Positions 26,080-33,979 of a stretch of DNA of 64,000 bases are shown in pieces; position 1 is the stretch's first letter, and the number at the start of each line of letters is the position of its first letter. The position numbers and the translations under genes were made by a program. The notes beneath the pieces are model-generated. The model had not been told where the DNA came from, ran no database searches, and saw nothing but the letters and a program-made list of their open reading frames with translations. The DNA lies in contig NZ_CP029008.1 in assembly GCF_024585165.1 (NCBI RefSeq), forward strand, positions 5,289,501-5,353,500. Direction: 5' to 3'. This DNA is from Bradyrhizobium sp. WBOS07. GTDB taxonomy: Bacteria; Pseudomonadota; Alphaproteobacteria; Rhizobiales; Xanthobacteraceae.

Positions 26080-26532
26080 ATGTCCGACCATCTTGAACTC
26101 GCAGTGCTTCATCGGAGCGGCGGCGGAAGCCCCGCGAAGAAGGAACGGTACACGTTCGATTTTGTCGTCAACGGGCAATCTCTCTTTGCTGTCACCGGTG
26201 CTGCCAGCTTCGATTTGGCCGGTTGTCTTTCGGTCCCTCAACGAGAGCCCGAGCTTTCCCTTCGCTTCAACGACGAACTCGCGCAACGTCTGACGGCCGT
26301 TCCGATCGGCGGGAGTTACCGCGTAGCTCTGTATGTTTGTCCGGAATGCGGAGATCTCGCGTGCGGAGCAATCACGGCGCTCGTGTCGCGGAGCGACGGC
26401 GTCGTGCATTGGTCCGAGTTTGCGCACGAGAACGGAGATGACAGCGAGGCCAAAATCTCAACGGTCGGCCCCTTCGCGTTCGACTGGACATCGTACGTGG
26501 CTGAAATAGAACGAGCTTGCGCTGCACGATAA
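26080..26532 (+). CDS. Conserved hypothetical protein with Cys motif
   Basis: A 150-aa predicted soluble protein without signal peptide. A CPECGDLACGAITALV motif sits in the middle and GPFAFDWTSYVAEIERA near the end; I recall similar CGDxxCG / GPFxFD patterns in hypothetical proteins of other bacteria but cannot name a function. The Cys trio could bind metal. I place the start at MSDHLELAVLHRSGG; the frame is open to 25963, but that part overlaps the tRNA downstream region and looks non-coding. GC is somewhat lower than in neighbours. Confidence 0.6.
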   Translation: MSDHLELAVLHRSGGGSPAKKERYTFDFVVNGQSLFAVTGAASFDLAGCLSVPQREPELSLRFNDELAQRLTAVPIGGSYRVALYVCPECGDLACGAITALVSRSDGVVHWSEFAHENGDDSEAKISTVGPFAFDWTSYVAEIERACAAR

Positions 26533-26885
26533 CGGGTAGAACACTTGCGAAACCCATCACGCTTTACGTCGGGTGGTATCGATGGGTTTCGCTTCACTCT
26601 ACCGCTCATGCGGGGCTGGCCGCTCTCCATCTGTTGATGCGCAAGATCATCCGTGCTGCGGCGGAATGGAGCTCCCGTCGCACAGTCCGCTATTGCTCTC
26701 TGCCTTGATGGCCGGCATCCTCGGATCAATCGCGCGGAAAAGCGACCCCGACGAAGGTCCGGCGCGAGGGGAGGTGTGGGCCATGTTGGCGTTGCGGATC
26801 GTCGTGCAGCCCAGTGCGCCCGAATTGATGCTCGCTCCCACCGTGGAGGCGTTCGCCCCAAAATGTCCAAGGAAGGAAGCACGCG
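26533..26885. other. Intergenic, no gene seen
   Basis: About 350 bp between the hypothetical protein and the sugar isomerase gene. Reading frames here are short and without ribosome sites. It presumably carries the promoter of the isomerase-dehydrogenase operon. Confidence 0.5.
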
Positions 26886-27941
26886 ATGAGGATGATCAAA
26901 GGGCCTGCGATATTTCTCGCTCAGTTCGCGGGCGATGCGGCGCCGTTCAATTCGCTCGATGCAATCTGCGGATGGGCGGCCTCGCTGGGCTACAAGGGGA
27001 TTCAGATTCCGAGCTGGGACGGGCGGCTGTTCGACCTGACCAAGGCCTCGGAGTCCCAGAGCTATGCCGACGAGGTGAAGGGGATTGCGGCGCGACACGG
27101 CCTTGCCATCACCGAGCTGTCGACCCATTTGCAAGGCCAGCTCGTCGCCGTTCACCCGGCCTATGATGCGGCCTTCGACGGCTTCGCCGCGCCGGAGGTG
27201 CGTGGCAACCCCAAGGCCCGCACCGAATGGGCGGTGGATCAGGTCAGGCGCGCCATCCTGGCGTCGCGGCGGCTCGGGCTCAGCGCCCAGGCGACGTTCT
27301 CCGGCGCGCTGGCCTGGCCCTACGTCTATCCCTGGCCGCAGCGTCCCGCCGGCCTGATCGAGACCGCCTTCGACGAGCTCGCCAGGCGCTGGCGGCCGAT
27401 TCTCGACTATGCCGACGAGCAGGGTGTCGATCTCGCCTACGAGATCCATCCTGGCGAGGACCTTCACGACGGTGTCTCCTACGAAATGTTCCTCGAACGG
27501 GTGAACAACCATCCGCGCGCGAACCTGCTCTACGATCCCTCGCACTTCGTGCTGCAACAGCTCGACTATCTCGACTACATCGACATCTACCACCAGCGCA
27601 TCAAGGCGTTTCACGTCAAGGACGCCGAGTTCAATCCGACCGGCCGCCAGGGCGTCTATGGCGGGTTCCAGAGCTGGGTCGACCGCGCCGGCCGCTTTCG
27701 CTCGCTCGGCGACGGCCAGGTCGATTTCGGCGCAATCTTCTCCAAGCTCACGCAATACGATTACGGCAGCTGGGCGGTGCTCGAGTGGGAGTGTGCCCTG
27801 AAACACCCCGAGCAAGGCGCGCGCGAGGGCGCCGAGTTCATCCGCAACCACATCATCGAGGTGACGGAGAAGGCCTTCGACGATTTCGCCGGCAGCGGTA
27901 CCGATGCGGCCGCCAACCGCAAGATGCTCGGCATCTCCTGA
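26886..27941 (+). CDS. Sugar phosphate isomerase/epimerase (xylose isomerase-like TIM barrel)
   Basis: A 351-aa AP_endonuc_2/xylose-isomerase-like TIM-barrel protein. Metal-binding residues are visible in DLAYEIHPGEDLHDG (Glu), LLYDPSHFVLQQLDY (Asp/His), IKAFHVKDAEFNP and VLEWECALKHPEQG (Glu). AAGGAAGCACGCG precedes the ATG. Cotranscribed with the Gfo/Idh dehydrogenase 15 bp downstream, it probably acts in catabolism of a cyclitol or unusual sugar. The substrate is unknown. Confidence 0.87.
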   Translation: MRMIKGPAIFLAQFAGDAAPFNSLDAICGWAASLGYKGIQIPSWDGRLFDLTKASESQSYADEVKGIAARHGLAITELSTHLQGQLVAVHPAYDAAFDGFAAPEVRGNPKARTEWAVDQVRRAILASRRLGLSAQATFSGALAWPYVYPWPQRPAGLIETAFDELARRWRPILDYADEQGVDLAYEIHPGEDLHDGVSYEMFLERVNNHPRANLLYDPSHFVLQQLDYLDYIDIYHQRIKAFHVKDAEFNPTGRQGVYGGFQSWVDRAGRFRSLGDGQVDFGAIFSKLTQYDYGSWAVLEWECALKHPEQGAREGAEFIRNHIIEVTEKAFDDFAGSGTDAAANRKMLGIS

Positions 27942-27956
27942 ACGAAAGGCTGCAAC

Positions 27957-29132
27957 ATGGCGATCGAAGCAAGCGGTGAAACCGGCGGCCATCGCCGCAT
28001 CCGTCTCGGCATGGTCGGCGGCGGCCAGGGCGCGTTCATCGGTGCCGTCCACCGCATTGCCGCGCGCATCGACGACCAGTTCGAGCTGGTGGCCGGCGCG
28101 CTGTCGTCGGATCCAATTCGCGCCAAGACCTCCGCGAAGGAGCTCGGCATCGCCGACGGCCGGGCCTATGGCTCGTTCGAGGAGATGGCGCAGGCCGAAG
28201 CGGCGAGGGCGGACGGCATCGAGGCGGTCGCGATCGTGACGCCCAATCATATGCATAGCCCGGTCGCGAAAGCTTTCCTGGGAGCCGGCATCCACGTCAT
28301 CTGCGACAAGCCGCTGACCACGACCGTTGCCGAGGCCGAGGAACTGGTGGCGCTGGTCAGGAAGACGGGCCGGATCTTCGTCGTCACGCACAATTACACC
28401 GGCTATCCCATGATCCGGCAGGCCCGCGCCATGGTCGCGAACGGCGATCTCGGCGAGATCCGTCTCGTCCAGGCCGAGTATCTGCAGGATTGGCTGACCG
28501 AGCCATTGGAGGCCACCGGCCAGAAGCAGGCGGCATGGCGCACGGACCCGTCCCGGTCCGGCGCCGGCGGGTGCATCGGCGACATCGGCACCCACGCCTA
28601 CAATCTCGCCTGCTTCGTCACCGGGCTCGAGCTCGACGCGCTGCTCGCCCAATTGTCGACCTTCGTCGAGGGCCGGCGGCTCGACGATGACGTGCAGATC
28701 TTCCTCAAGTGGAAGGGCGGCGCCAAGGGCATGCTGTGGGCGAGCCAAATCGCCGTCGGCAACGAGAACGGGCTCAAGCTGCGCGTCTACGGCAGCAAGG
28801 GCGGTCTCGAATGGGCGCAGGAGAATCCGAACCAGCTCTGGTTCACGCCTTACGGCAAGCCCAAACAGCTACTGACCCGCGGCGGCGCCGGTGCATCGGG
28901 CGCGGCGGCGAGGGTCACTCGCATCCCGTCGGGGCACCCCGAGGGCTACCTCGAGGGCTTCGCGACGATCTATGCCGAGGCGGCGCGCGCCATCCGCGCG
29001 GCCGCGGCCGGTGAAGAGCCGCCGCCCGACGTTATCTTTCCGACGGTCGAGGATGGCCTCGCAGGCGTGAAGTTGATCGATGCCGCGGTGAAATCGTCTG
29101 CGGGCAACGGCGTCTGGGTTCGGATGACCTAA
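27957..29132 (+). CDS. Gfo/Idh/MocA-family oxidoreductase
   Basis: A 391-aa NAD(P)-dependent sugar or cyclitol dehydrogenase. The N-terminal Rossmann motif is RLGMVGGGQGAFIGAVHR, followed by the family EKP-equivalent HVICDKPLTTTVAEAEEL and a catalytic-domain segment with GGCIGDIGTHAYNLACFVTG (Asp/His pair). It is translated 15 bp after the isomerase gene. Myo-inositol-like substrates are common in such pairs; nothing here proves one. Confidence 0.9.
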   Translation: MAIEASGETGGHRRIRLGMVGGGQGAFIGAVHRIAARIDDQFELVAGALSSDPIRAKTSAKELGIADGRAYGSFEEMAQAEAARADGIEAVAIVTPNHMHSPVAKAFLGAGIHVICDKPLTTTVAEAEELVALVRKTGRIFVVTHNYTGYPMIRQARAMVANGDLGEIRLVQAEYLQDWLTEPLEATGQKQAAWRTDPSRSGAGGCIGDIGTHAYNLACFVTGLELDALLAQLSTFVEGRRLDDDVQIFLKWKGGAKGMLWASQIAVGNENGLKLRVYGSKGGLEWAQENPNQLWFTPYGKPKQLLTRGGAGASGAAARVTRIPSGHPEGYLEGFATIYAEAARAIRAAAAGEEPPPDVIFPTVEDGLAGVKLIDAAVKSSAGNGVWVRMT

Positions 29133-29450
29133 GGCGGTCGCGATGACTTCGCTTCGTCGAGGACCGCCGAGTGAGGACAAATTGCACGGCATTCGCGTGT
29201 CGCGTCATGCGACCTCTCGCGGCGTTCTGGCTCCGCACGAACGATACATCAAATGCGAGCAAATGTGCCGCCCTACAATTCGCATTCTGCCTATGGGCTA
29301 CTTCACACATCCGAACTTTGCGGTCTCACAAATTGCTGACACGGTGCCAAGCGAGTTCCGTTGCTTTGTCTAACTCAGATTGTATGGTGGCCATAAGAGC
29401 ATTCGGCCTGATCGACGATGTGCGGCCAATCGGCGCTGTCCGCATCTTTG
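29133..29450. other. Intergenic upstream of the SARP gene, no gene seen
   Basis: Part of a 395-bp gap. Composition is more AT-rich than the flanks, and no reading frame has coding character. It separates the sugar operon from the regulator-repeat-protease cluster. Confidence 0.5.
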
Positions 29451-29464
29451 GTGATCATGATCAC
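29451..29464. promoter_or_regulatory. 14-bp palindrome upstream of SARP gene
   Basis: GTGATCATGATCAC is a perfect palindrome 64 bp before the SARP start. GGACA motifs at 29496, 29503 and 29523 follow, two of them within the 9-mer AGGACAATG. Any of these could be operators; no known consensus is matched. Confidence 0.4.
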
Positions 29465-29527
29465 AGGAAGAGTGTTCGCCCCTGAGTAGAATGAGGGACA
29501 GAGGACAATGACCGAAGGATTAGGACA

Positions 29528-30355
29528 ATGTCGCTGCTCCAGATCAATCTCTTCGGCGGTGTCGAGGTCATGCGTGCCTCCGGCGAGTCGGTGTTGATCC
29601 CCAGCCGCAAGGCTGCAACTCTCCTTGGCTATGTGGCGCTCAGTTCCCCTCGGGCCATTTCTCGCGGCAAGCTCGCGACCCTGTTGTGGGACGGTCAGTT
29701 CGGCGATCGCGCCCGCGCCAGCCTTCGACAGGCTCTGCTCACATTGCGGCGTGAATTGCCGCAATATTCCGACGTGATCGCGGCCGATCGCGACGACATC
29801 CGCATCTGCCCGAACGCCATAAGCACCGATGTCGGGGAATTCGAGCGGCTCCTGTCGGATGGAGATCCCGAACGATTGTCTCGCGCGGCGATGCTGTATC
29901 GGGGAGACCTTCTCGAGGGCATCAGTTCGACCTCATGCCAGTTCGAAGCCTGGCTGTCTGCCGAGCGCCAGCGACTGAGGACAAAGGCGATGCAGGCGCT
30001 TGCGGGCCTGCTGGACGCGGACGGGCGCGAGCACATGGACATCGCGATCGCGCTCGCGCTGCGTATCGTCGCGATCGACCCGCTTCAGGAGCAGGTTCAT
30101 CGCATCTTGATGCGCTGCTACGCGCAGCAAGGTCGCCGTACCGACGCGCTACGTCAGTACGATCTTTGCCGCTCCGTGCTGTGGCGGGACGTTCGCGCGG
30201 TGCCGGAGCAGGAGACCGAACAGCTGCAGCGCGACATCCGCCGCATGTTCCACGCTGCGCCCCTGAGACCTGCCTCGGTCAAATTACAGCGGGCCAAGAA
30301 CTTTGACGCAACTTTCACGCTCGGCGTGACGCCTGCATCACGATCCTGGTCGTAG
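29528..30355 (+). CDS. SARP/BTAD-domain transcriptional regulator
   Basis: A 275-aa regulator of the AfsR/SARP type. The N-terminal 90 residues form an OmpR-like winged helix (LFGGVEVMRASGESVLIPSR through RASLRQALLTLRRELPQ), and a BTAD helical domain covers about 95-240 (LLEGISSTSCQFEAWLSAER, IDPLQEQVHRILMRCYAQQG). No ATPase or TPR extension follows, so it is a stand-alone SARP. Such proteins usually activate adjacent secondary-metabolite genes. It is the first gene of a codirectional cluster with a repeat protein, an I9-like protein and a subtilase. Confidence 0.85.
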   Translation: MSLLQINLFGGVEVMRASGESVLIPSRKAATLLGYVALSSPRAISRGKLATLLWDGQFGDRARASLRQALLTLRRELPQYSDVIAADRDDIRICPNAISTDVGEFERLLSDGDPERLSRAAMLYRGDLLEGISSTSCQFEAWLSAERQRLRTKAMQALAGLLDADGREHMDIAIALALRIVAIDPLQEQVHRILMRCYAQQGRRTDALRQYDLCRSVLWRDVRAVPEQETEQLQRDIRRMFHAAPLRPASVKLQRAKNFDATFTLGVTPASRSWS

Positions 30356-30451
30356 CCTTAGCCGCTCGCACAATCGTGCGTAGTGATCCCGACTCCCTTC
30401 AGGGAACGCGTGTCGCTCGCGGGTCAGGCACTTCATCAGGAGACTTTGATC

Positions 30452-31633
30452 ATGACTGGAACACAGCAAGGATATGAGGACTACGGCCAATTGGACCCGC
30501 AGGGGATATTCGGCTCCATCCTCGGCGGTGCGGCCGGACGCGTTATCGGCAATCTGCTCGGCGGCAAGAGGGGAAAGAATATCGGCGGCGCCATAGGTAA
30601 CATCGGCGGAGGTTTCCTGCCGTTTTCCGCCGGTCCGGAAACGCCGCAAGCTTCTGTGCAAAATTCTGTGCAGGTCTCCGACATGGAGCTGCAGAGCTTC
30701 TGGAGCGTGCTGAAGAAGATCGGCCAGGGCGTGCAGACCGGCGTGAATATCGGTCACCAGCTCGGCGTGTTCAGCGCCGGCCAGCCCGGCCTGCAGCCGG
30801 CCGCGGCGCAAGTCTCCGACATCGAGTTGCAGAGCTTCTGGAGCGTGTTGAAGAAGATCGGGCAGGGCGTGCAGACCGGCCTCGATGTCGGCAAGCAGCT
30901 CGGCGTGTTCAACGCCGGCCAGCCTGGCCTGCAACCCGCGACGGAGCAGGTCTCCGACATGGAGCTGCAGAGCTTCTGGAGCGTGCTGAAGAAGATCGGC
31001 AAGGGCGCCCAGACCGGCCTCGACATCGGTCGGCAGCTCGGCGTGTTCAACGCCGGCCAGCCCGGATTTCAACCCGCAACGGAGCAGGTCTCCGACATGG
31101 AGCTGCAGAGCTTCTGGAGCGTGCTGAAGAAGATCGGCAAGGGCGTGCAGACCGGCCTCGATGTCGGCAAGCAGATCGGCGTGTTCAGCGCCGGCCAGCC
31201 CGGCCTTCAACCCGCGCAGGAGCAGGTCTCCGACATGGAGCTGCAGGGCTTCTGGAGCGTGCTGAAGAAGATCGGCAAGGGCGTGCAGACCGGCATCGAT
31301 GTCGGCAAGCAGATCGGCGTGTTCAGCGCCGGCCAGCCCGGATTTCAACCCGCGCCGGAGCAGGTCTCCGACATGGAGCTGCAGAGCTTCTGGAGCGTGC
31401 TGAAGAAGATCGGCCAGGGCGCCCAGACCGGCCTCGACATCGGTCGCCAGCTCGGCGTGTTCAACGCCGGCCAGCCCGGCCTGCAGCCGGCTGCGGCGCA
31501 GGTCTCCGACATGGAGCTGCAGAGCTTCTGGAGCGTGCTGAAGAAGATCGGCCAGGGTGCCCAGACCGGCCTCGATATCGGTCGGCAGCTCGGCGTCTTC
31601 AACGCCGGCCAGCCCGGTGGCACGATGCACTAG
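30452..31633 (+). CDS. Seven-repeat protein with Gly-zipper N-terminus; possible peptide polyprotein
   Basis: A 393-aa protein that I do not recognise as any named family. Residues 1-74 are Gly-rich with GxxxG steps (IFGSILGGAAGRVIGNLLGG). From residue 75 there are seven tandem 46-residue units. Each has a helix-prone cationic amphipathic core (FWSVLKKIGKGVQTGLDVGK) and ends in AGQPG plus a QPAxxQVSDMELQ linker. The last unit is cut short at AGQPGGTMH. The core resembles cecropin-type peptides in layout (aromatic start, KKIGKG, Gly hinge). No signal peptide is present. AGGAGA precedes the ATG. The neighbouring subtilase could cut the linkers; this is inference. Confidence 0.75.
   Translation: MTGTQQGYEDYGQLDPQGIFGSILGGAAGRVIGNLLGGKRGKNIGGAIGNIGGGFLPFSAGPETPQASVQNSVQVSDMELQSFWSVLKKIGQGVQTGVNIGHQLGVFSAGQPGLQPAAAQVSDIELQSFWSVLKKIGQGVQTGLDVGKQLGVFNAGQPGLQPATEQVSDMELQSFWSVLKKIGKGAQTGLDIGRQLGVFNAGQPGFQPATEQVSDMELQSFWSVLKKIGKGVQTGLDVGKQIGVFSAGQPGLQPAQEQVSDMELQGFWSVLKKIGKGVQTGIDVGKQIGVFSAGQPGFQPAPEQVSDMELQSFWSVLKKIGQGAQTGLDIGRQLGVFNAGQPGLQPAAAQVSDMELQSFWSVLKKIGQGAQTGLDIGRQLGVFNAGQPGGTMH
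30674..31633 (+). repeat. Seven tandem 138-bp coding repeats
   Basis: Units start at 30674, 30812, 30950, 31088, 31226, 31364 and 31502, exactly 138 bp apart; the seventh ends at the stop codon. Copies are near-identical at the DNA level, differing mainly at positions encoding Q/K, V/A, D/N and L/I. This points to recent amplification or gene conversion. Units 6 and 7 are the most alike. Confidence 0.95.
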
Positions 31634-31695
31634 ACCCAACGCGCGGAGGGCGGGCGAACGCCCGCCCTCCACGCACAGATGACAAGGGAAACCAG

Positions 31696-31926
31696 ATGGC
31701 GGATTCAAACACGTCGCAGCAATTCATCGTGCAGGGAGACCCGGTCCAATCCGGTGAGCTCAACGACCACTTGCAGCGTGAACCCGACGTGAAGCGAGTC
31801 GCGCAGGTCGCACCCGACGTCGTCATTCTTGCGATGACGAAGACACAGGCCGACCGCCTGAAATCGAGGTTTGCCACGCTCGTGGTTGAACCGGATTCGG
31901 CGCTGAAGCCGTTCGATGCCGACTGA
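31696..31926 (+). CDS. Small inhibitor-I9-like protein (subtilase propeptide domain in trans)
   Basis: A 76-aa protein, QQFIVQGDPVQSGELNDHLQ onward, ending VVEPDSALKPFDAD. The pattern FIVQ ... V.RV..V.PDVVILAMT..QAD.L ... VEPD is that of the peptidase inhibitor I9 domain, which normally folds and inhibits subtilisins in cis. A similar segment is present in the N-terminal region of the protease encoded 47 bp downstream. This protein is therefore a candidate inhibitor, chaperone or self-protection factor. GGGAAACCAG precedes the ATG. Identification is by pattern, not search. Confidence 0.7.
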   Translation: MADSNTSQQFIVQGDPVQSGELNDHLQREPDVKRVAQVAPDVVILAMTKTQADRLKSRFATLVVEPDSALKPFDAD

Positions 31927-31973
31927 TTTCTGTGGGCAAACATTGGACACGCAAAACATCAAGGAGGCCGCAG

Positions 31974-33920
31974 ATGGCCACGAGAGGAAAATCAGGACCT
32001 TCCGCACAGGGCGAGCACGGTGCGAACGAAGCGGCGACAAACGGCAACGGCGCGATTCCCGAGCATGGCGACAGCCCGTCACCGGCACGCGGGCAGGGGG
32101 CCGCAACGATCGCACCGCGCCCGGCGCAATTCATGATCGCGCCGCAGCAGCAACCCGGGCTTGCGACCTTCAGCATCGATTTTCTGACCCAGCAGCTCAC
32201 CAGCAGCCCCGACATCGAAGTGGTGAAGACGGTGCCTGCGCCGCGCCTGTTCGGATTTCAGAGCGCAGATCTCGGACAAGTGCCGCTCAGTCCGCTGGTC
32301 CTCGCCAAGATGACTCCCGACAAGGCCAGGGTGCTGCAGACCCAGGCGGGAGAGCGTTGCGCGGTGGAGCGTGACGAGCGGCTGACCTACATGCTCGACC
32401 CGACGACGCCGCAGCTTCCCAATCCGGGGGTGCTGACGCCGCTGGCCGACGGCTTCACTGTGACCATCGAAGTCCTGGGCCAGGACGGCCCGCTGCCCGG
32501 CGCCGAGGTTTATGTGTTCGGCAGCATGTGGCCGGCACAGGCCATCACCGACGCCACGGGCCGCGCCACGGTGACGCTCCAAGGCGAAACTCCCGAGACC
32601 ATCCGCTCGATCCTGGTCAAGCCGAAGATCGACTACTGGACCTTCTGGCTCGATCGTCCGCAGCTCGTTCCCAACAATGTCAACCGGATCGTGGTGAGGG
32701 CGCTCGGCGCAGTCTTGCGAAGCTTCCCCGGCCAGCAATTGACCGGTTGGGGTGAGCGCGCCATGGGCCTCGATCGCGTTCCGCCGTCCTTTGATGGCGC
32801 CGGTATCAAGATCGCGGTCATCGATTCCGGCCTGGCGCCGACCCATCGCAACCTGCGCGGCATTACGGAAGGCACCAGCATCGTCGGCAATGACAAGGCG
32901 GCCTGGACCGTCGACACGATCGGCCATGGCTCGCATTGCGCTGGGATCATCGCCGGCGGCCCCATCGGCTCCGGCGGCGGAATCCGCGGCTTCGCTCCCG
33001 CGGCGGAAATCCATGTCTGCCGCATCTTCCCGGGCGGCCGGTTCAGCGATCTCGTCTCGGCGCTCGATTATTGCATGGAGCATGGCATCGACGTCGCCAA
33101 TATGAGCCTCGGTGGCGGCGAGCCCTCGCGGATCATCGAGGAACGAATCGTCCGCGCCAAGGAAAGGGGCATGGCCTGTATCATTGCTGCGGGGAATTCC
33201 TCGGGGCCGGTGCAGTTTCCGGCTTCGACGCCGCATTGCCTGGCGGTCGCCGCGTTGGGCAAGTGGGGCGAGTTTCCCGAGGATAGCTACCATTCGCAGC
33301 AAGCCCTCGACGGTTTCCAGAGCCGCGATGGATATTTTCCGGCCAAGTTCTCCTGCTTCGGGCCGGAGATCGACGTCTGTGCGCCGGGTGTGGCGATCGT
33401 CTCATCGCTTCCCGCCGATGGTTTCGGTGCATGGGACGGTACCTCGATGGCGACGCCGCATGTCACCGGCCTGGCCGCGCTTGTGCTGGCGCACCATCCG
33501 GACTTCACCAAAGGCAGCTTCCAGAATCGCGATGCACGCCGGGTCGAGCGGCTGTTCCAGATCCTGAAGGAAACCGCCACGCCGCTGCAATTCGGTGACC
33601 CGAATCGTGCCGGCGCGGGACTGCCGAACGCGATGCGGGCGCTCGGCCTGGAAACCGGAATCGCTCCGGTTGCCGCCGCTGCGTCTGGAACCGATCCCTC
33701 GCTGGCAGCGCTGCGTCGCCTGCTTGGATTGCGGCCGGTCGAAGCGCCGAGCATGATTCCGGCGGGCGCGATGACGCCACAGTCCATTGGTCCCATGCCG
33801 AACGGTTCGAGCCACGTCGCGCGCGGTCCGGCCCATGTCGCCAATGGAATCGCCCCCATGATGATGGATCCCGATCCAGCTCAGATCCGGCAGCTCATGC
33901 ACAAGGTCGGATTGCTGTAA
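31974..33920 (+). CDS. Subtilisin-like serine protease (peptidase S8) with N-terminal prodomain-like region
   Basis: A 648-aa subtilase. The triad is Asp284 (KIAVIDSGLAP), His318 (GHGSHCAGIIAG) and Ser491 (WDGTSMATPHVTG), with the oxyanion Asn408 in IIAAGNSSG. Residues 60-145 contain an I9-like prodomain (FLTQQLTSSPDIEVVKTVPA ... LAKMTPDKARVLQ). Residues 160-230 look like a small beta-sandwich domain (FTVTIEVLGQDGPLPGAEVY). About 90 Ala/Pro/Met-rich residues follow the catalytic domain. No classical signal peptide is visible; the start MATRGKSG is fixed by AAGGAGGCC. It closes the SARP-repeat-I9 cluster, so the repeat protein is a plausible substrate. Confidence 0.92.
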   Translation: MATRGKSGPSAQGEHGANEAATNGNGAIPEHGDSPSPARGQGAATIAPRPAQFMIAPQQQPGLATFSIDFLTQQLTSSPDIEVVKTVPAPRLFGFQSADLGQVPLSPLVLAKMTPDKARVLQTQAGERCAVERDERLTYMLDPTTPQLPNPGVLTPLADGFTVTIEVLGQDGPLPGAEVYVFGSMWPAQAITDATGRATVTLQGETPETIRSILVKPKIDYWTFWLDRPQLVPNNVNRIVVRALGAVLRSFPGQQLTGWGERAMGLDRVPPSFDGAGIKIAVIDSGLAPTHRNLRGITEGTSIVGNDKAAWTVDTIGHGSHCAGIIAGGPIGSGGGIRGFAPAAEIHVCRIFPGGRFSDLVSALDYCMEHGIDVANMSLGGGEPSRIIEERIVRAKERGMACIIAAGNSSGPVQFPASTPHCLAVAALGKWGEFPEDSYHSQQALDGFQSRDGYFPAKFSCFGPEIDVCAPGVAIVSSLPADGFGAWDGTSMATPHVTGLAALVLAHHPDFTKGSFQNRDARRVERLFQILKETATPLQFGDPNRAGAGLPNAMRALGLETGIAPVAAAASGTDPSLAALRRLLGLRPVEAPSMIPAGAMTPQSIGPMPNGSSHVARGPAHVANGIAPMMMDPDPAQIRQLMHKVGLL

Positions 33921-33942
33921 CGCGCGTCCTTGTGGCCTTGAA

Positions 33943-33979
33943 CGCGGGGCACGGCACCAGCTGTGCCCCGCGCGTTTTC
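33943..33979 (+). terminator. Terminator after the subtilase gene
   Basis: CGCGGGGCAC and GTGCCCCGCG form a 10-bp stem around a 10-nt loop, followed by CGTTTTCT. It starts 22 bp after the protease stop and marks the end of the SARP-repeat-I9-S8 cluster. Confidence 0.8.

Noticed and set aside
26316..28748. An 810-codon open frame on the minus strand
   Set aside because: It lies antisense to the isomerase and Gfo/Idh genes, whose motifs are clear. The residue mix (Arg/Ala/His/Asp-rich, no domain) is typical of high-GC antisense frames.
30674..31633. Regularly spaced repeats, considered as a CRISPR array
   Set aside because: The 138-bp unit is one continuous coding repeat with no unique spacers, and no cas genes are present.
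30338..31708. Minus-strand frame through the seven repeats (456 codons, Leu/His/Ala-rich)
   Set aside because: The plus-strand gene has a ribosome site, matching operon direction and coherent neighbours; the antisense frame is a mirror of the repeats.
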